Below are positions 9,101 through 17,066 of a DNA stretch of 21,746 bases, in pieces (position 1 is the stretch's first letter; each line of letters opens with the position of its first letter). The DNA is taken from contig JBMFVW010000028.1 in assembly GCA_049965795.1 (NCBI GenBank), positions 1 through 21,746 of the forward strand, read 5' to 3'. The position numbers were made by a program, and so were the translations under genes. The stretch is from Acidulodesulfobacterium_A sp049965795. GTDB taxonomy: Bacteria > SZUA-79 > Acidulodesulfobacterales > Acidulodesulfobacteraceae. The notes below the pieces were generated by a model. That model ran no database searches, was not told the origin of the DNA, and saw only the letters and a program-made list of their open reading frames with translations.

Positions 9101-10111
9101 CACAATTTTTTGCCCTCTTATTATAGATTGGAAACTAATTTTAATTCTGCGGTTTACAGGGCGTCCGATTATTTTTATGCCGAAATGAGCGGACAATTAG
9201 GTTTTTCCGGCAGACCGGACAATCCTGTTTTATACGGCAGAGTAAAAATTAAAAAAGCTTTGTACGATAAGAAAATAAATTTTTCGTCGTTCCTTTTAAG
9301 CTATAAAAGATACAGCGCGGTAACCCAGTCGTCCCATGTAAGCTTAATTAATCCGAAACTGAACGTAAAGGTCGTGTCGAAAAAGAAAATAGAGATAAAA
9401 AATAATATAATAAATACTAATTTCAGCGCAAGACTTAATATTATAGGCACGCTCGATAATCCCGTGATTATAGGAACGGCTAATGCCGAAAAAGGCGATA
9501 TATTTTTCAGGGGAACAGAACTGAAACTTGCATATGCAAATTTAGATTTTAATAACAGGTATAAAATAAATCCTACGTTCGACGTAGCGGCAAGAACTTA
9601 TATAAACCAGTATATGATAAGAATGAACGCAAGCGGTTCTATGCTGAATTTTAACGTAAATCTTTCTTCGACCCCGCCTCTTTCGGAGTTAAGTATCGTT
9701 TCGATGCTTGCACTCGGCACTACTGCAAATTCTGTTTATGCTTCTTCGGCGGGAGGAATAGCCGCTTCGGAAGCCGCTTCGGCAATAGGCGGCAGCGTCG
9801 AACAGAGCGTAACCGGAACTATATCCAGCTATTTCGGGTTTAAAAATATGTCGGTAACGCCGGGTTATTCTGCAATAACCCACAGCGCCGCCCCCCAGGT
9901 AACCGTTTCTAAAAACTTGACAAAGCGGCTGTCGGTTTCATACAGCGATATTGCTTCTTCTCAGTCGTCCCAGTCCGCTACTATTACTTATACGCTTACG
10001 CCTCATATTTCCGTTATAGGAGTGTGGGAAAATAACGAGCTTGCGCCGAATAATTCAAACGTTTACAGCGAAATCGGCGGCAACATAGTTTTTCACTTTA
10101 GATTTTATTAA
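6095..10111 (+). CDS. tamB: TamB/AsmA-like envelope lipid-transport protein (DUF490 C-terminus)
   Basis: This 1338-aa protein has an N-terminal signal anchor (hydrophobic about residues 10-28, IYLAVLLFLIIAISASA) followed by a very long, beta-rich, Lys/Asn/Ile-rich periplasmic body. AsmA/TamB-type openings are visible after the anchor (a lysine-rich stretch, then short repeated strands such as SPQISIYGVKIKN). The last about 330 residues match the TamB C-terminal domain: NADKG-type strand GTANAEKGDIFFRGTEL, the DFNNRYKINPTFDV stretch and the SSTPPLSELSIVSMLALG signature. TamB-family proteins are thought to form hydrophobic grooves that carry phospholipid between inner and outer membranes, with an Omp85 partner. 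That partner gene follows after 18 nt. The ATG at 6095 lies inside the end of the response regulator gene, indicating translational coupling. The fold assignment is confident; transport function is by family analogy. Confidence 0.88.
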   Translation: MKKYDKKLKIYLAVLLFLIIAISASAVSFLDSSYFGYIAKTYISSYLSKKLKKTVTLKRIKFSIFSPQISIYGVKIKNLGKIKQIDINVGHINIFRRELNIYKINIINPYLNVLIKNNKFYNYKNIGSVIKEFSVRHPNTLISLSFDKIKISGGSFNFNDIDKNILINLKKINLTVYKKPSKTPFIYKNAGVYFKYDIPYIFLKSGKLKYGGVYRSSAQEIHYIKGFIYYRRVILGNKYFNVSSGGILELKKKILFPEIIKKINDATVLKVNDLSFFSKRFNELPALRGKLQADLNVVGAVTGRLKSKAVITLKNTVFSGGDFKSGKIICTYEQNGAKNKNNTIIFKKINLKIFNGTLSSKGSINLNEKEGRFKSVLKKIDVGKLIEFYDTEKIPQLKGKADGSITTFLNLGKNFYAANITKINLSKPVQQLKFKNKKGVNKIYRISYGNLISLNGAVLVNGKYVIIKNTGILSRNIRGVFGGKINYEKKYLHFDFQTSYNKLPKIDLINEYKSRYFDPYGDGNLTGVISGGFYDTDFSFKNRFKRLFINRYIAPFTGQADFNITGSGRVIIKKVRLKETGTNGAGRFNFKGEIYKDKISNKELINGYFNAKNLAAAHYDFFAVFNSGGNIKGELKNPILKVAGNSNKIALYGQDISAVNFKFSVTKKILNLYKLKGLYGGAYFNANGSLNFNGTAESGAYGHKGSGYDNYNINIVSNGINFSNLNFKFLKKYSVKGTADADLHIGGTFNLPDISGSVDAEKVSVKNYRLGAIKAVVNSSKRKMKLHLYAMDNAIDTKAKILLKKGYPYNFITNIKLLSVNYRKTLFRLSGGIFGSGKLSNFKNSYLFSKLDYVYLKHGPFFLQNTKNIKISYIDKTVEFSGFKLKGGNNYFQLRGYITPEKYHIILNDRTDLWVLGIFTNKIINSSGFATASAVIFGPFASPEIYGFANIKRGLVEPSVYSSFVVSRIFAQVTFNKNMIYIKKARFRMLNGIFSARGIIRLHNFLPSYYRLETNFNSAVYRASDYFYAEMSGQLGFSGRPDNPVLYGRVKIKKALYDKKINFSSFLLSYKRYSAVTQSSHVSLINPKLNVKVVSKKKIEIKNNIINTNFSARLNIIGTLDNPVIIGTANAEKGDIFFRGTELKLAYANLDFNNRYKINPTFDVAARTYINQYMIRMNASGSMLNFNVNLSSTPPLSELSIVSMLALGTTANSVYASSAGGIAASEAASAIGGSVEQSVTGTISSYFGFKNMSVTPGYSAITHSAAPQVTVSKNLTKRLSVSYSDIASSQSSQSATITYTLTPHISVIGVWENNELAPNNSNVYSEIGGNIVFHFRFY

Positions 10112-10129
10112 AATTTAAAAAATAAAACA

Positions 10130-12937
10130 ATGAATATTGCGATAAAAATAAGAAAAATTATAATTTATTTACTGTTATTTGCGGCGTTAAGCGCATGTTT
10201 TGCGTTAAAAGAAGTTTTTGCCTTAAAAGCCGCTAATATTTACGGCATAAACGCCTGCATGTACACGGTAAAATCCATTAATTACAGAGTGCCTGCCGGC
10301 ATTCCAGCAAGCAATATAAAAAACCTTTTTTATATTAAAACCGGAAAAAAATTTTCCATGATTTATTTGGAAAAAACTATTAAAACGCTTTATGCTTCGG
10401 GCTATTTTTCCAACATTTCGGTTTTTGCAAATATAAATAAAAAATTGAAATTAATTTATTTGAAATTCGTTTTTTTTCCTAAAATTTACGTTAAAGAAAT
10501 TAATATAAAAGGACTTAAAAATACCGGAATTTCAAGCGGACGGATAATAAAATCCATTCCTTTTAAAAAAGGCGGTTTAATTTATAAATATTATAAAACT
10601 ATAAGCATAAAAAAAATAAAAAAGATTATGTTCAGAGGCGGTTATCCGTCGGCAAAAGTAAGCATAAAAACGGCCGTATTAAATGAAAAGCCGAAAGCTT
10701 ATAAGGTAAATATAAAAATTATTCACGGCAGACCGGTTATAATTTCCAATATATTCGTAAAATTTAAATTATATTATCCGAAAAAAAGGGCCGAAATTTT
10801 AATTAAAAAACTTATCGGCAAGCCGCTTAATTTTAATAAAATTAGAGAATTAAGGAAAAGCATACGTGATTTATACAAAAATAAAGGATATTTGAACGCT
10901 ATAATAGTAAGTCCTAAAATAACTTATATTTCTAAGCGAAAAGCCGTCATAACATTTAAGGTTCACCCCGGCTATAAAATATTGTTTCATTTTAAAGGAA
11001 TAAAACCGTTAAGTAAAAATTTTGCAGAAACTTCAGTATTGCAAATGAAAAACGTATTGATATTCGACGAAGGCACTTTTTTATCTTTTAAAAAGGTTTT
11101 AAAAAAATATTATATGAAAAGGGGACACTTTTTTGCTAAGGTTTCATTTAAAGAAAATAAAGATAAGAAAGATAAGACGATAAATCTTTACTATTCGGTA
11201 AATAGAGGAAGCAAAGTAAAAATCGCTAAAATATACATAACAGGATACAAACCTTTTAAAAGAGAAACCGTAACGCGTCTTATGAGAACGCGCGTTACAT
11301 CTTTTTTTAACAGGGAATATTTCTTTAAAAACAGGCTTAAAAACGATGTTCAAAATATTAAAAACTATTACGACAATGAAGGCTATCTGTCTGCAAGAAT
11401 TTCTTATAGATTAAAATTTTCTCCGGATAAAAAAAGCGTGGCGGTAACCGTAAATATAAATTCGGGAACTCCTACCATTGTGAAAAAAGTTTATATTACC
11501 GGACTTCCTGCTATTTTTAAAAGCGATGCAGCCCTGACTAATTATTTTTTAAAAATGAAAGCAAAACCTTTCCGTATAATTACAGCCGAGAACGGAAAGG
11601 AGCTACTTTCCACTAAATTATCGGATTCGGGGTACGTTTTTTCAAGAGTTAAAATGAACGTAAAGTTTTTAAAAAATAAAAAAAATGCATATATCTACTA
11701 TGAAATAAAATCGGGGCCGAGGGTTAGGATAAAACGGATTTTAATAACCGGCAATACAGTGACTAAAACTGGTTTTATCGAAAGTCTTCTGCTTTTCAAA
11801 AAAGGGCAGTTTTACGACCAGCGTAAAATACTTAAAACTCAAAACAGGCTTTATAAAAGGGGTATATTTAATTCGGTCGTTATTAAAATAGAAAATCCCG
11901 GAAACGAAGTTTCAGAAAAAACGGTAATAATTAAGATTAAAGATGCAAAACCGCTGGATTTAAGTTTTGGCGCAGGTTACGGAACATACACCAGATATAA
12001 AGGATTTATCCAGATTGAAAACAACAATCTTTTCGGCTCGGGGAAATCCCTTTCCTTAAGATTTTCAAAAAGCGCTATTTATACCAATCTCCTGTTAAAC
12101 TATTACGACCCTGCAATATACGGATACAGGGGGCTGGCGTTTAACGCAAGCGGACTGGATACCGACGTAATAACGCTTAATTACACTATGCATAAAGAAG
12201 GAGCCGATTTTTCGCTTATAAGAAGATTTGACAGATACTTTAAGGGCTTGCTCTCGTACGGAATGTTTTACGATTTTCTTTCGGGATTAAACCCCGGCGC
12301 CGAAATTACGCCCAGAGACGACGGTTTTACAAGAATAAGCTCTGCTTCGCTTTCGTTAATATATAATACCAAAAATAATATTTTCAATCCGACTTCCGGA
12401 AATTTAACGGATTTACGTTTTTCTTATTCGAATTTTCTGCTGGATTCCCAGATTAACTTTTTTAAAATCTATTTTCATTCGGAAGAGTATATTCCTTTCG
12501 TATATAATACCGATTTTCTTATTGGAGCAAGATTAGGCTATATAAGGCCGCTGTCGCCTACTTCCCAGGTGCCGATAAACGAAAGGTTTTTTCTCGGCGG
12601 AAGAACGACCGTCAGGGGTTTCCCGCAGGATTCTATAGGACTCGTCAACTTAAATCCTTACGGTTACCCTATAGGCGGAGACGTTATGGAAAATTACAAT
12701 CTTCAGCTGAATGTGCCGGTTTATAAAAGTTTTAATTTCTTTGTTTTTCAGGACGGAGGCAACGTTTTTTTGGATACTTCGGACGTAAGGCCTTTAGCGC
12801 TTTATAAATCTGCCGGAGCCGGTATAATGTATCTTTCGCCTATAGGACCGATAAGTTTTTCATACGGCTTTATTCTTACGAGAGAACCTTACTGGCCGGC
12901 CGGAGGGGTTAATTTTACGGTGGGGACTTCTTTCTAA
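10130..12937 (+). CDS. Omp85-family outer membrane assembly protein (TamA/BamA-like) with seven POTRA domains
   Basis: This is an outer-membrane beta-barrel of the family that inserts other outer-membrane proteins. A signal peptide covers about residues 1-31. Seven POTRA-like repeats follow, each with the hallmark helix-turn motif: LYASGYFSNI (87), MFRGGYPSAK (167), LYKNKGYLNA (248), YYMKRGHFFA (327), YYDNEGYLSA (413), LSDSGYVFSR (497) and LYKRGIFNSV (574). The barrel runs from about 605 to the terminal Phe935. It carries the family VRGF loop motif at 828-831 and ends in a typical beta-signal (FTVGTSF). The barrel of about 330 residues is shorter than that of E. coli BamA. Being directly after tamB favours a TamA-like role, but TamA has three POTRAs and E. 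coli BamA five, so a BamA identity cannot be excluded. Its stop overlaps the start of cbiD. Confidence 0.93.
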   Translation: MNIAIKIRKIIIYLLLFAALSACFALKEVFALKAANIYGINACMYTVKSINYRVPAGIPASNIKNLFYIKTGKKFSMIYLEKTIKTLYASGYFSNISVFANINKKLKLIYLKFVFFPKIYVKEINIKGLKNTGISSGRIIKSIPFKKGGLIYKYYKTISIKKIKKIMFRGGYPSAKVSIKTAVLNEKPKAYKVNIKIIHGRPVIISNIFVKFKLYYPKKRAEILIKKLIGKPLNFNKIRELRKSIRDLYKNKGYLNAIIVSPKITYISKRKAVITFKVHPGYKILFHFKGIKPLSKNFAETSVLQMKNVLIFDEGTFLSFKKVLKKYYMKRGHFFAKVSFKENKDKKDKTINLYYSVNRGSKVKIAKIYITGYKPFKRETVTRLMRTRVTSFFNREYFFKNRLKNDVQNIKNYYDNEGYLSARISYRLKFSPDKKSVAVTVNINSGTPTIVKKVYITGLPAIFKSDAALTNYFLKMKAKPFRIITAENGKELLSTKLSDSGYVFSRVKMNVKFLKNKKNAYIYYEIKSGPRVRIKRILITGNTVTKTGFIESLLLFKKGQFYDQRKILKTQNRLYKRGIFNSVVIKIENPGNEVSEKTVIIKIKDAKPLDLSFGAGYGTYTRYKGFIQIENNNLFGSGKSLSLRFSKSAIYTNLLLNYYDPAIYGYRGLAFNASGLDTDVITLNYTMHKEGADFSLIRRFDRYFKGLLSYGMFYDFLSGLNPGAEITPRDDGFTRISSASLSLIYNTKNNIFNPTSGNLTDLRFSYSNFLLDSQINFFKIYFHSEEYIPFVYNTDFLIGARLGYIRPLSPTSQVPINERFFLGGRTTVRGFPQDSIGLVNLNPYGYPIGGDVMENYNLQLNVPVYKSFNFFVFQDGGNVFLDTSDVRPLALYKSAGAGIMYLSPIGPISFSYGFILTREPYWPAGGVNFTVGTSF

Positions 12938-14379
12938 TGGAATCGGCGAAAATATCGATTGTAAGAACCGGCGGCGGCTCCATACTGTCCGGACCAGGCT
13001 TAAGAAAAGGGTTTTCCACCGGCAGCACAAGCGCTGCGGCTGTAAAGGCGTCTATAAGATACTATTTTGAAGACAAAAAATTTGATTCCGTAGAAATAAA
13101 AATGCCGGGCGGCGAATATGCTTCTTTAAAAGTTGCATTTTTATCTAAATTTAATTTAGAGCACAAAGAATCGGAACCGTTTATTTCAAAATCTGTTTTA
13201 ATAAAGGATTCAGGCGACGATTTTGCGGACGTAACCGGAGGGATTGAAATTTGTGCAGATTTTACGGTTATTGACAAAAAAGATAAAAATGCCGTGAAAA
13301 GTTTAAAAAAATATTATGAAAAATTCTTGGTTTATAATATAATAAAATGTCCTTCAGCCGAAGATTCGACGATAATTTTTGCATCGTCTAAGGGCATAGG
13401 AACGGTTAAAAGAAAGGGGCTGCCGGTAAAAACCGGATTTCCGGCAATAAATCCGGTTCCGCATAAAATGATAGAATCGGCCGCCGAAGAAGAATTAAAG
13501 TCAAAAATATTAAAATTAAGGGCAGAAGTGAAAGACAGCCGCGGAAAAATATTTTTTTCGGTACTTTACGTGCCGGAAGGAGAAAAAATTGCGGAACGGA
13601 CTTTAAATCCGAGACTCGGCATCGAAGGGGGCATAAGCATACTCGGAACATCGGGATACGTCGTTCCCATATCTGCCAAGGCATGGCTCGAAACTATTAA
13701 AGCGTGTTTAAGTTTTTTAGAAGCGAACGGAATAAATACCTGCGTTTTTACGCCTGGAAGATTCAGCGAAAAAGCGGCTTTAAAAATATTTAAGAATCTT
13801 CGCAGGGAAAGTTTTATAGAAATAGGCGACTATGTTTCGTATTCTTTAAGAAAAGTTTCGGGAACGGGAATTAAAAATATTATATTTGTCGGACAATTCG
13901 GAAAAATAGTTAAAATTGCCCATGGCGCAAGAAACACTAATGCTAAATACACCGCATTAGATTTAGGCTTTCTTGCGGAAACTGCAAAAGAAGCGGTTAA
14001 AAAGCGCAACGAAAACGATGCCGAGCGTATTTACGGGCTTATAATCGGCTCTAATACTTCTCGGGAAGCTTTCGGGTATATAACCTCGGACGAGTTCAGT
14101 ATTTATTCGGACGATATTTTAAGCAAATTATTAAAGAAAGCTGCCGAAAAATTGTATAATATCGTAAAAAACGCCGGGAGCGGCTCAGACCGGAGTTTTG
14201 GAGCAGAAACCGAAGCCGGAGTCGAGGTTAATACTAATGTTAATGTTAATGTTAATGTTAATGTTAATGTTGACGTTGAAGTTAAAGTTGAAGATCCGGT
14301 TAAAGGCGGACATTCGGTCGATATAGAAATACTGCTTATCGATTACGGCGGAAACGAAATAAAAAGGGAGAGATTGTAA
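12937..14379 (+). CDS. cbiD: Cobalt-precorrin-5B C(1)-methyltransferase
   Basis: CbiD transfers a methyl group from SAM to C-1 of cobalt-precorrin-5B in the anaerobic cobalamin pathway. Family hallmarks are GFSTGSTSAAAVKA at residues 25-38, the DVTGGIEI region near 98-106, GIGTVKRKGLPV followed by NPVPHKMI, and LGIEGGISILGTSGYVVP around 226-243. The ATG overlaps the Omp85 stop codon (TAATG), a sign of coupled translation. At 480 aa the protein is about 100 residues longer than typical CbiD. Part of the excess is a C-terminal segment around residues 425-455 made of alternating Asn-Val pairs encoded by a hexanucleotide repeat, followed by a short ordinary-looking end. The enzyme core appears intact; the tail has no known role. 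Confidence 0.96.
   Translation: MESAKISIVRTGGGSILSGPGLRKGFSTGSTSAAAVKASIRYYFEDKKFDSVEIKMPGGEYASLKVAFLSKFNLEHKESEPFISKSVLIKDSGDDFADVTGGIEICADFTVIDKKDKNAVKSLKKYYEKFLVYNIIKCPSAEDSTIIFASSKGIGTVKRKGLPVKTGFPAINPVPHKMIESAAEEELKSKILKLRAEVKDSRGKIFFSVLYVPEGEKIAERTLNPRLGIEGGISILGTSGYVVPISAKAWLETIKACLSFLEANGINTCVFTPGRFSEKAALKIFKNLRRESFIEIGDYVSYSLRKVSGTGIKNIIFVGQFGKIVKIAHGARNTNAKYTALDLGFLAETAKEAVKKRNENDAERIYGLIIGSNTSREAFGYITSDEFSIYSDDILSKLLKKAAEKLYNIVKNAGSGSDRSFGAETEAGVEVNTNVNVNVNVNVNVDVEVKVEDPVKGGHSVDIEILLIDYGGNEIKRERL
14236..14271 (+). repeat. Hexanucleotide microsatellite (AATGTT)x6 inside cbiD
   Basis: Six perfect tandem copies of AATGTT occupy 14236-14271, preceded by the degenerate AATACT and followed by drifting units GACGTT, GAAGTT, AAAGTT. 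In frame these encode six Asn-Val dipeptides near the CbiD C-terminus. Because the unit is 6 bp, copy-number change would alter tail length without shifting the reading frame. Confidence 0.95.
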
Positions 14380-14382
14380 AAT

Positions 14383-16230
14383 ATGGCAAAAACGTCTAAA
14401 AAGGTTTATATAGCAGGGGTTTCTCCATGCTATCAGGATATTGCAAAAAAGCAGATTTTAGAATTGTTTACCGATAAAAAAAACAGAATAGATGCCGTGT
14501 TTGCAAAAAAAGAAGACTCGCCTCTTCTTATATGGATTAGGGAACAGATATCGGCAGAGAAGAAAAGTTTGGTCTTGGAGAACAACGGAAATATAACCCG
14601 CTTAAACAATGCGCAGATATTTTACGACGGAAAAGTAAAATTTATCGAAGATTACGTTAAAGACAATCTCGGCAAAAAAAATATTTTAATACTGGCAAAC
14701 GGAGACCCCAATTTTTTCGGCATCGGCGGCGCCATACTGAGCGGATTGAAAGAAAACGAAAAAAGATTTATAGAAATATATCCGGCAATAAGCTATATGC
14801 AGGTAGGATTTTCAAAATTAAAAATTCCTATGACGCATGCTTATATATTAAGTCTTCACGGAAGGAATTTCGAAGATCTGCATCCGGTTATTAATACCGA
14901 AAAAATAATAGGGATATATACCGACGAAATAAATACTCCGGATAAAATATACGGCGAATTAGAAGAAAAGGGCATTATAGAAAAGTTTGATTTTTATGTC
15001 CTTACGGAACTATGTTCCAAAAACGAAAAAATATATAAAAGCTTTACGAAAGAGATTTTGGAAGATATAAGCGGTAAAAAAAATATCGTAATATTAAAGG
15101 AAAAAAATCAAAAAAACAAAACGGAAACGCCGAAGGCGGGAAATCATGCGTATAATAAAAGGAGAAATAACGATAATTACGATAATAACGTTAATTGCGC
15201 GGAAAAGACCGGAAACGCCGAAGATACGGTTAATATTAATATAAATAATATAAATAGAAATATTGTATTAGGCATAGAGGACGACAAATACATACATGCT
15301 TCGGGAGAACCTACGAAAAAAGAGATCAGGGCAGTCAGCCTCGGCATGATGGAAATTAAAGAAGATTCCGTTATAATAGATGCGGGCTGCGGAAGCGGAA
15401 GCGTCAGCATAGAAGCGGCAGGGCTTGCTTTCAGGGGTAAAGTTTATTCTATCGATAAAAATAAGCAGAAAATTGAAAATCTGAAAAGAAATATGAAAAA
15501 ATTCGGAAGAAATAACATAGAACCTATATTAGGCGAACTGCCGGACGCGCTAAAAAACAGTTTAAATTTAAAATTAAAAGGCGTTAATGCCGATTCGGTT
15601 TTTATAGGGGGAGGCGGAGCCGAAAACATAGACGGAATATTGAAAGAATCTTTAAATATACTTAAAGAAAACGGAGTAATTGCAGTTAACGCAGTTACGG
15701 TAGAAACATTATATGCGGTAATTAACTTTATTAAAAACGCAGGGCTTAAATACGAAATGGTTTCCTTAAACGTTTCAAGGCTCAAATCTATCGGCGAAAC
15801 TTCATACTTTCAGGCTTTAAACCAGATTTACGTTATTAAAATAGTTAAAAAGTTTTTAAATCAAAACGCCCTGATTAAAGCAGGAACTAAAACTGAAACT
15901 AAAACAGAACCTAAAATTTATGAAAGACCGAAACCCGAACCGCATCCGCCTGCTAAAAAAGAGCCTAAAGCAGAACACAAAACCGAACTTAAACCTGAAA
16001 CCGAAACTGCTGGCAAAAAAAGAAATATGACTTTTAAGATAGAAAATACCGGCGATAAAAAAAACGAAGAATTAAATTCTAAAATGCCAAAAATAAAAGT
16101 GAGGAATAAAGCTATAGTATCGCCTAAGTCCGATAAAGATGACGGCGGCAGCGGCAATAACGGCGGCAATAGTGCAAATGATTTAAAACGAGGCATTGAA
16201 AACGGCGGGAGCGGCGAAAATGAGCGGTAG
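14383..16230 (+). CDS. cbiET: CbiE-CbiT fusion: cobalt-precorrin-7 C5-methyltransferase / cobalt-precorrin-6B C15-methyltransferase (decarboxylating)
   Basis: The fusion carries out methylation at C-5 and C-15 and decarboxylation of the C-12 acetate. The N-terminal CbiE (tetrapyrrole methylase) half, about residues 7-235, keeps the second-loop motif NGDPNFFGIGG (106-116). Its first SAM-loop motif, usually GxGPxG, reads GVSPC at 12-16. A low-complexity Asn-rich linker follows (about 240-295). The CbiT half begins around 300 with DDKYIHASGEPTKKEIR and has the Rossmann SAM motif DAGCGSGSVSIEAA (about 333-346). After about residue 490 is a 125-residue tail rich in Lys, Glu, Pro and Thr, then Gly/Asn. 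At 615 aa it is roughly 200 residues longer than usual CobL/CbiET proteins. It starts 3 nt after cbiD with GGGAG at 14366-14370. The CbiT half looks active; CbiE activity is less certain. Confidence 0.92.
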   Translation: MAKTSKKVYIAGVSPCYQDIAKKQILELFTDKKNRIDAVFAKKEDSPLLIWIREQISAEKKSLVLENNGNITRLNNAQIFYDGKVKFIEDYVKDNLGKKNILILANGDPNFFGIGGAILSGLKENEKRFIEIYPAISYMQVGFSKLKIPMTHAYILSLHGRNFEDLHPVINTEKIIGIYTDEINTPDKIYGELEEKGIIEKFDFYVLTELCSKNEKIYKSFTKEILEDISGKKNIVILKEKNQKNKTETPKAGNHAYNKRRNNDNYDNNVNCAEKTGNAEDTVNININNINRNIVLGIEDDKYIHASGEPTKKEIRAVSLGMMEIKEDSVIIDAGCGSGSVSIEAAGLAFRGKVYSIDKNKQKIENLKRNMKKFGRNNIEPILGELPDALKNSLNLKLKGVNADSVFIGGGGAENIDGILKESLNILKENGVIAVNAVTVETLYAVINFIKNAGLKYEMVSLNVSRLKSIGETSYFQALNQIYVIKIVKKFLNQNALIKAGTKTETKTEPKIYERPKPEPHPPAKKEPKAEHKTELKPETETAGKKRNMTFKIENTGDKKNEELNSKMPKIKVRNKAIVSPKSDKDDGGSGNNGGNSANDLKRGIENGGSGENER

Positions 16231-17014
16231 CGAAAACCGGCAAAAAACGCTGTTCATAGTCGGAGTTGGACCTGGAGATCCTGAGCTTGTTACGGTAAAA
16301 GCGATAAACGCCGTGCTTAAAAGCGATTATATATTTTATCCCGACGTTTGCGGAGGAAAGAATAAAACCGCTTACGATATAGTTAAAAGCGCGGTAAAAT
16401 TTGCAGGCTTGCAGAATATCGAGGAAAACAGGCTTATTCCTTTGCAGGTGGAAATGAAACGTTCGACGGGCAAAAATAAAGATTTATACAGAGAAAACGC
16501 CTTAAAAATTTATGAAAAATTAAAAAACGAAAATGTTTCATATGTTTCATACGTTACTCTTGGAGATCCGGTTTTTTACAGCACATATTTCGGGATTAAC
16601 GCCGCCTTAAAAGAAATCGTGGATGAAAATATTAATATAAATATTATTAACGGAGTTTCTTCTTTTTTGTATTCTTTCGGACTTCTCGAAGAACCGTACA
16701 TAGCTAAAAATGCGAGCGTTTTAATATCCGTGCCTCTTAAAAAAAGTTTAGCCGAATTAAAAGCGGAAATAAAATTTATCGCCGATAAATCAAGGCTTTC
16801 GCGTCCGCAAATTATAGTTTTTATGAAAGCCGGAAACTGCGTAAAAAATATTCTCGAAGCGTTTGAAGATGTATCAGGCGGCGGAAGCGGGGAAAACAAA
16901 ACCGGCAAAGTAAATCTGTATTTAATAGAAAAATCGGCGATTGTAAAAGATTTCACAAAGAAAGCCGATTTGGATTTCGATTATTTTTCAATTTTAATAG
17001 GCGTGTTTTTGTAA
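16220..17014 (+). CDS. cbiL: Cobalt-precorrin-2 C(20)-methyltransferase
   Basis: CbiL methylates C-20 of cobalt-factor II/precorrin-2 with SAM, the first committed methylation of the corrin ring. The tetrapyrrole methylase signature GVGPGDPELVT is at residues 15-25, followed by SDYIFYPDV, as expected for C-20 enzymes. A second loop, VTLGDPVFYSTY, lies near 112-123. The conserved NGVSSF follows. I place the start at ATG 16220, which has GGGAG at 16207-16211 and gives 264 aa; an in-frame TTG at 16196 is possible but would add a non-conserved octapeptide. The start overlaps the end of cbiET by 11 nt. CobI of the aerobic pathway is homologous, but the presence of cbiD and cbiG indicates the cobalt-early route. 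Confidence 0.94.
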   Translation: MSGSENRQKTLFIVGVGPGDPELVTVKAINAVLKSDYIFYPDVCGGKNKTAYDIVKSAVKFAGLQNIEENRLIPLQVEMKRSTGKNKDLYRENALKIYEKLKNENVSYVSYVTLGDPVFYSTYFGINAALKEIVDENININIINGVSSFLYSFGLLEEPYIAKNASVLISVPLKKSLAELKAEIKFIADKSRLSRPQIIVFMKAGNCVKNILEAFEDVSGGGSGENKTGKVNLYLIEKSAIVKDFTKKADLDFDYFSILIGVFL

Positions 17015-17022
17015 GGATACGG

Positions 17023-17066
17023 CATGAATAATAATAGCATTAATAATAATAGCATGAATAATAAAT
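17023..17066 (+). repeat. Tandem 15-bp units at the start of cbiF
   Basis: Two 15-bp units (CATGAATAATAATAG at 17023-17037 and CATTAATAATAATAG at 17038-17052) and a partial third (CATGAATAATAAAT from 17053) lie over the cbiF start. They encode MNNNS-INNNS-MNNKF and place a second possible ATG at 17054. Only the first copy has a Shine-Dalgarno (AAGGA, 17013-17017). Confidence 0.85.

Noticed and set aside
10187..10198. Lipobox-like LSAC at the end of the Omp85 signal sequence
   Set aside because: Omp85 proteins are normally cleaved by signal peptidase I, and a later cleavage site near residue 31 is more plausible; a lipid anchor on a barrel protein is unlikely, though not excluded.
14236..14271. 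Tandem repeats as a CRISPR array or origin iterons
   Set aside because: The units are 6 bp without spacers and are translated in frame as Asn-Val within cbiD.
16196..16198. TTG as start codon of cbiL
   Set aside because: The ATG at 16220 has a suitably placed GGGAG and matches the family N-terminus; the extra residues look non-conserved.
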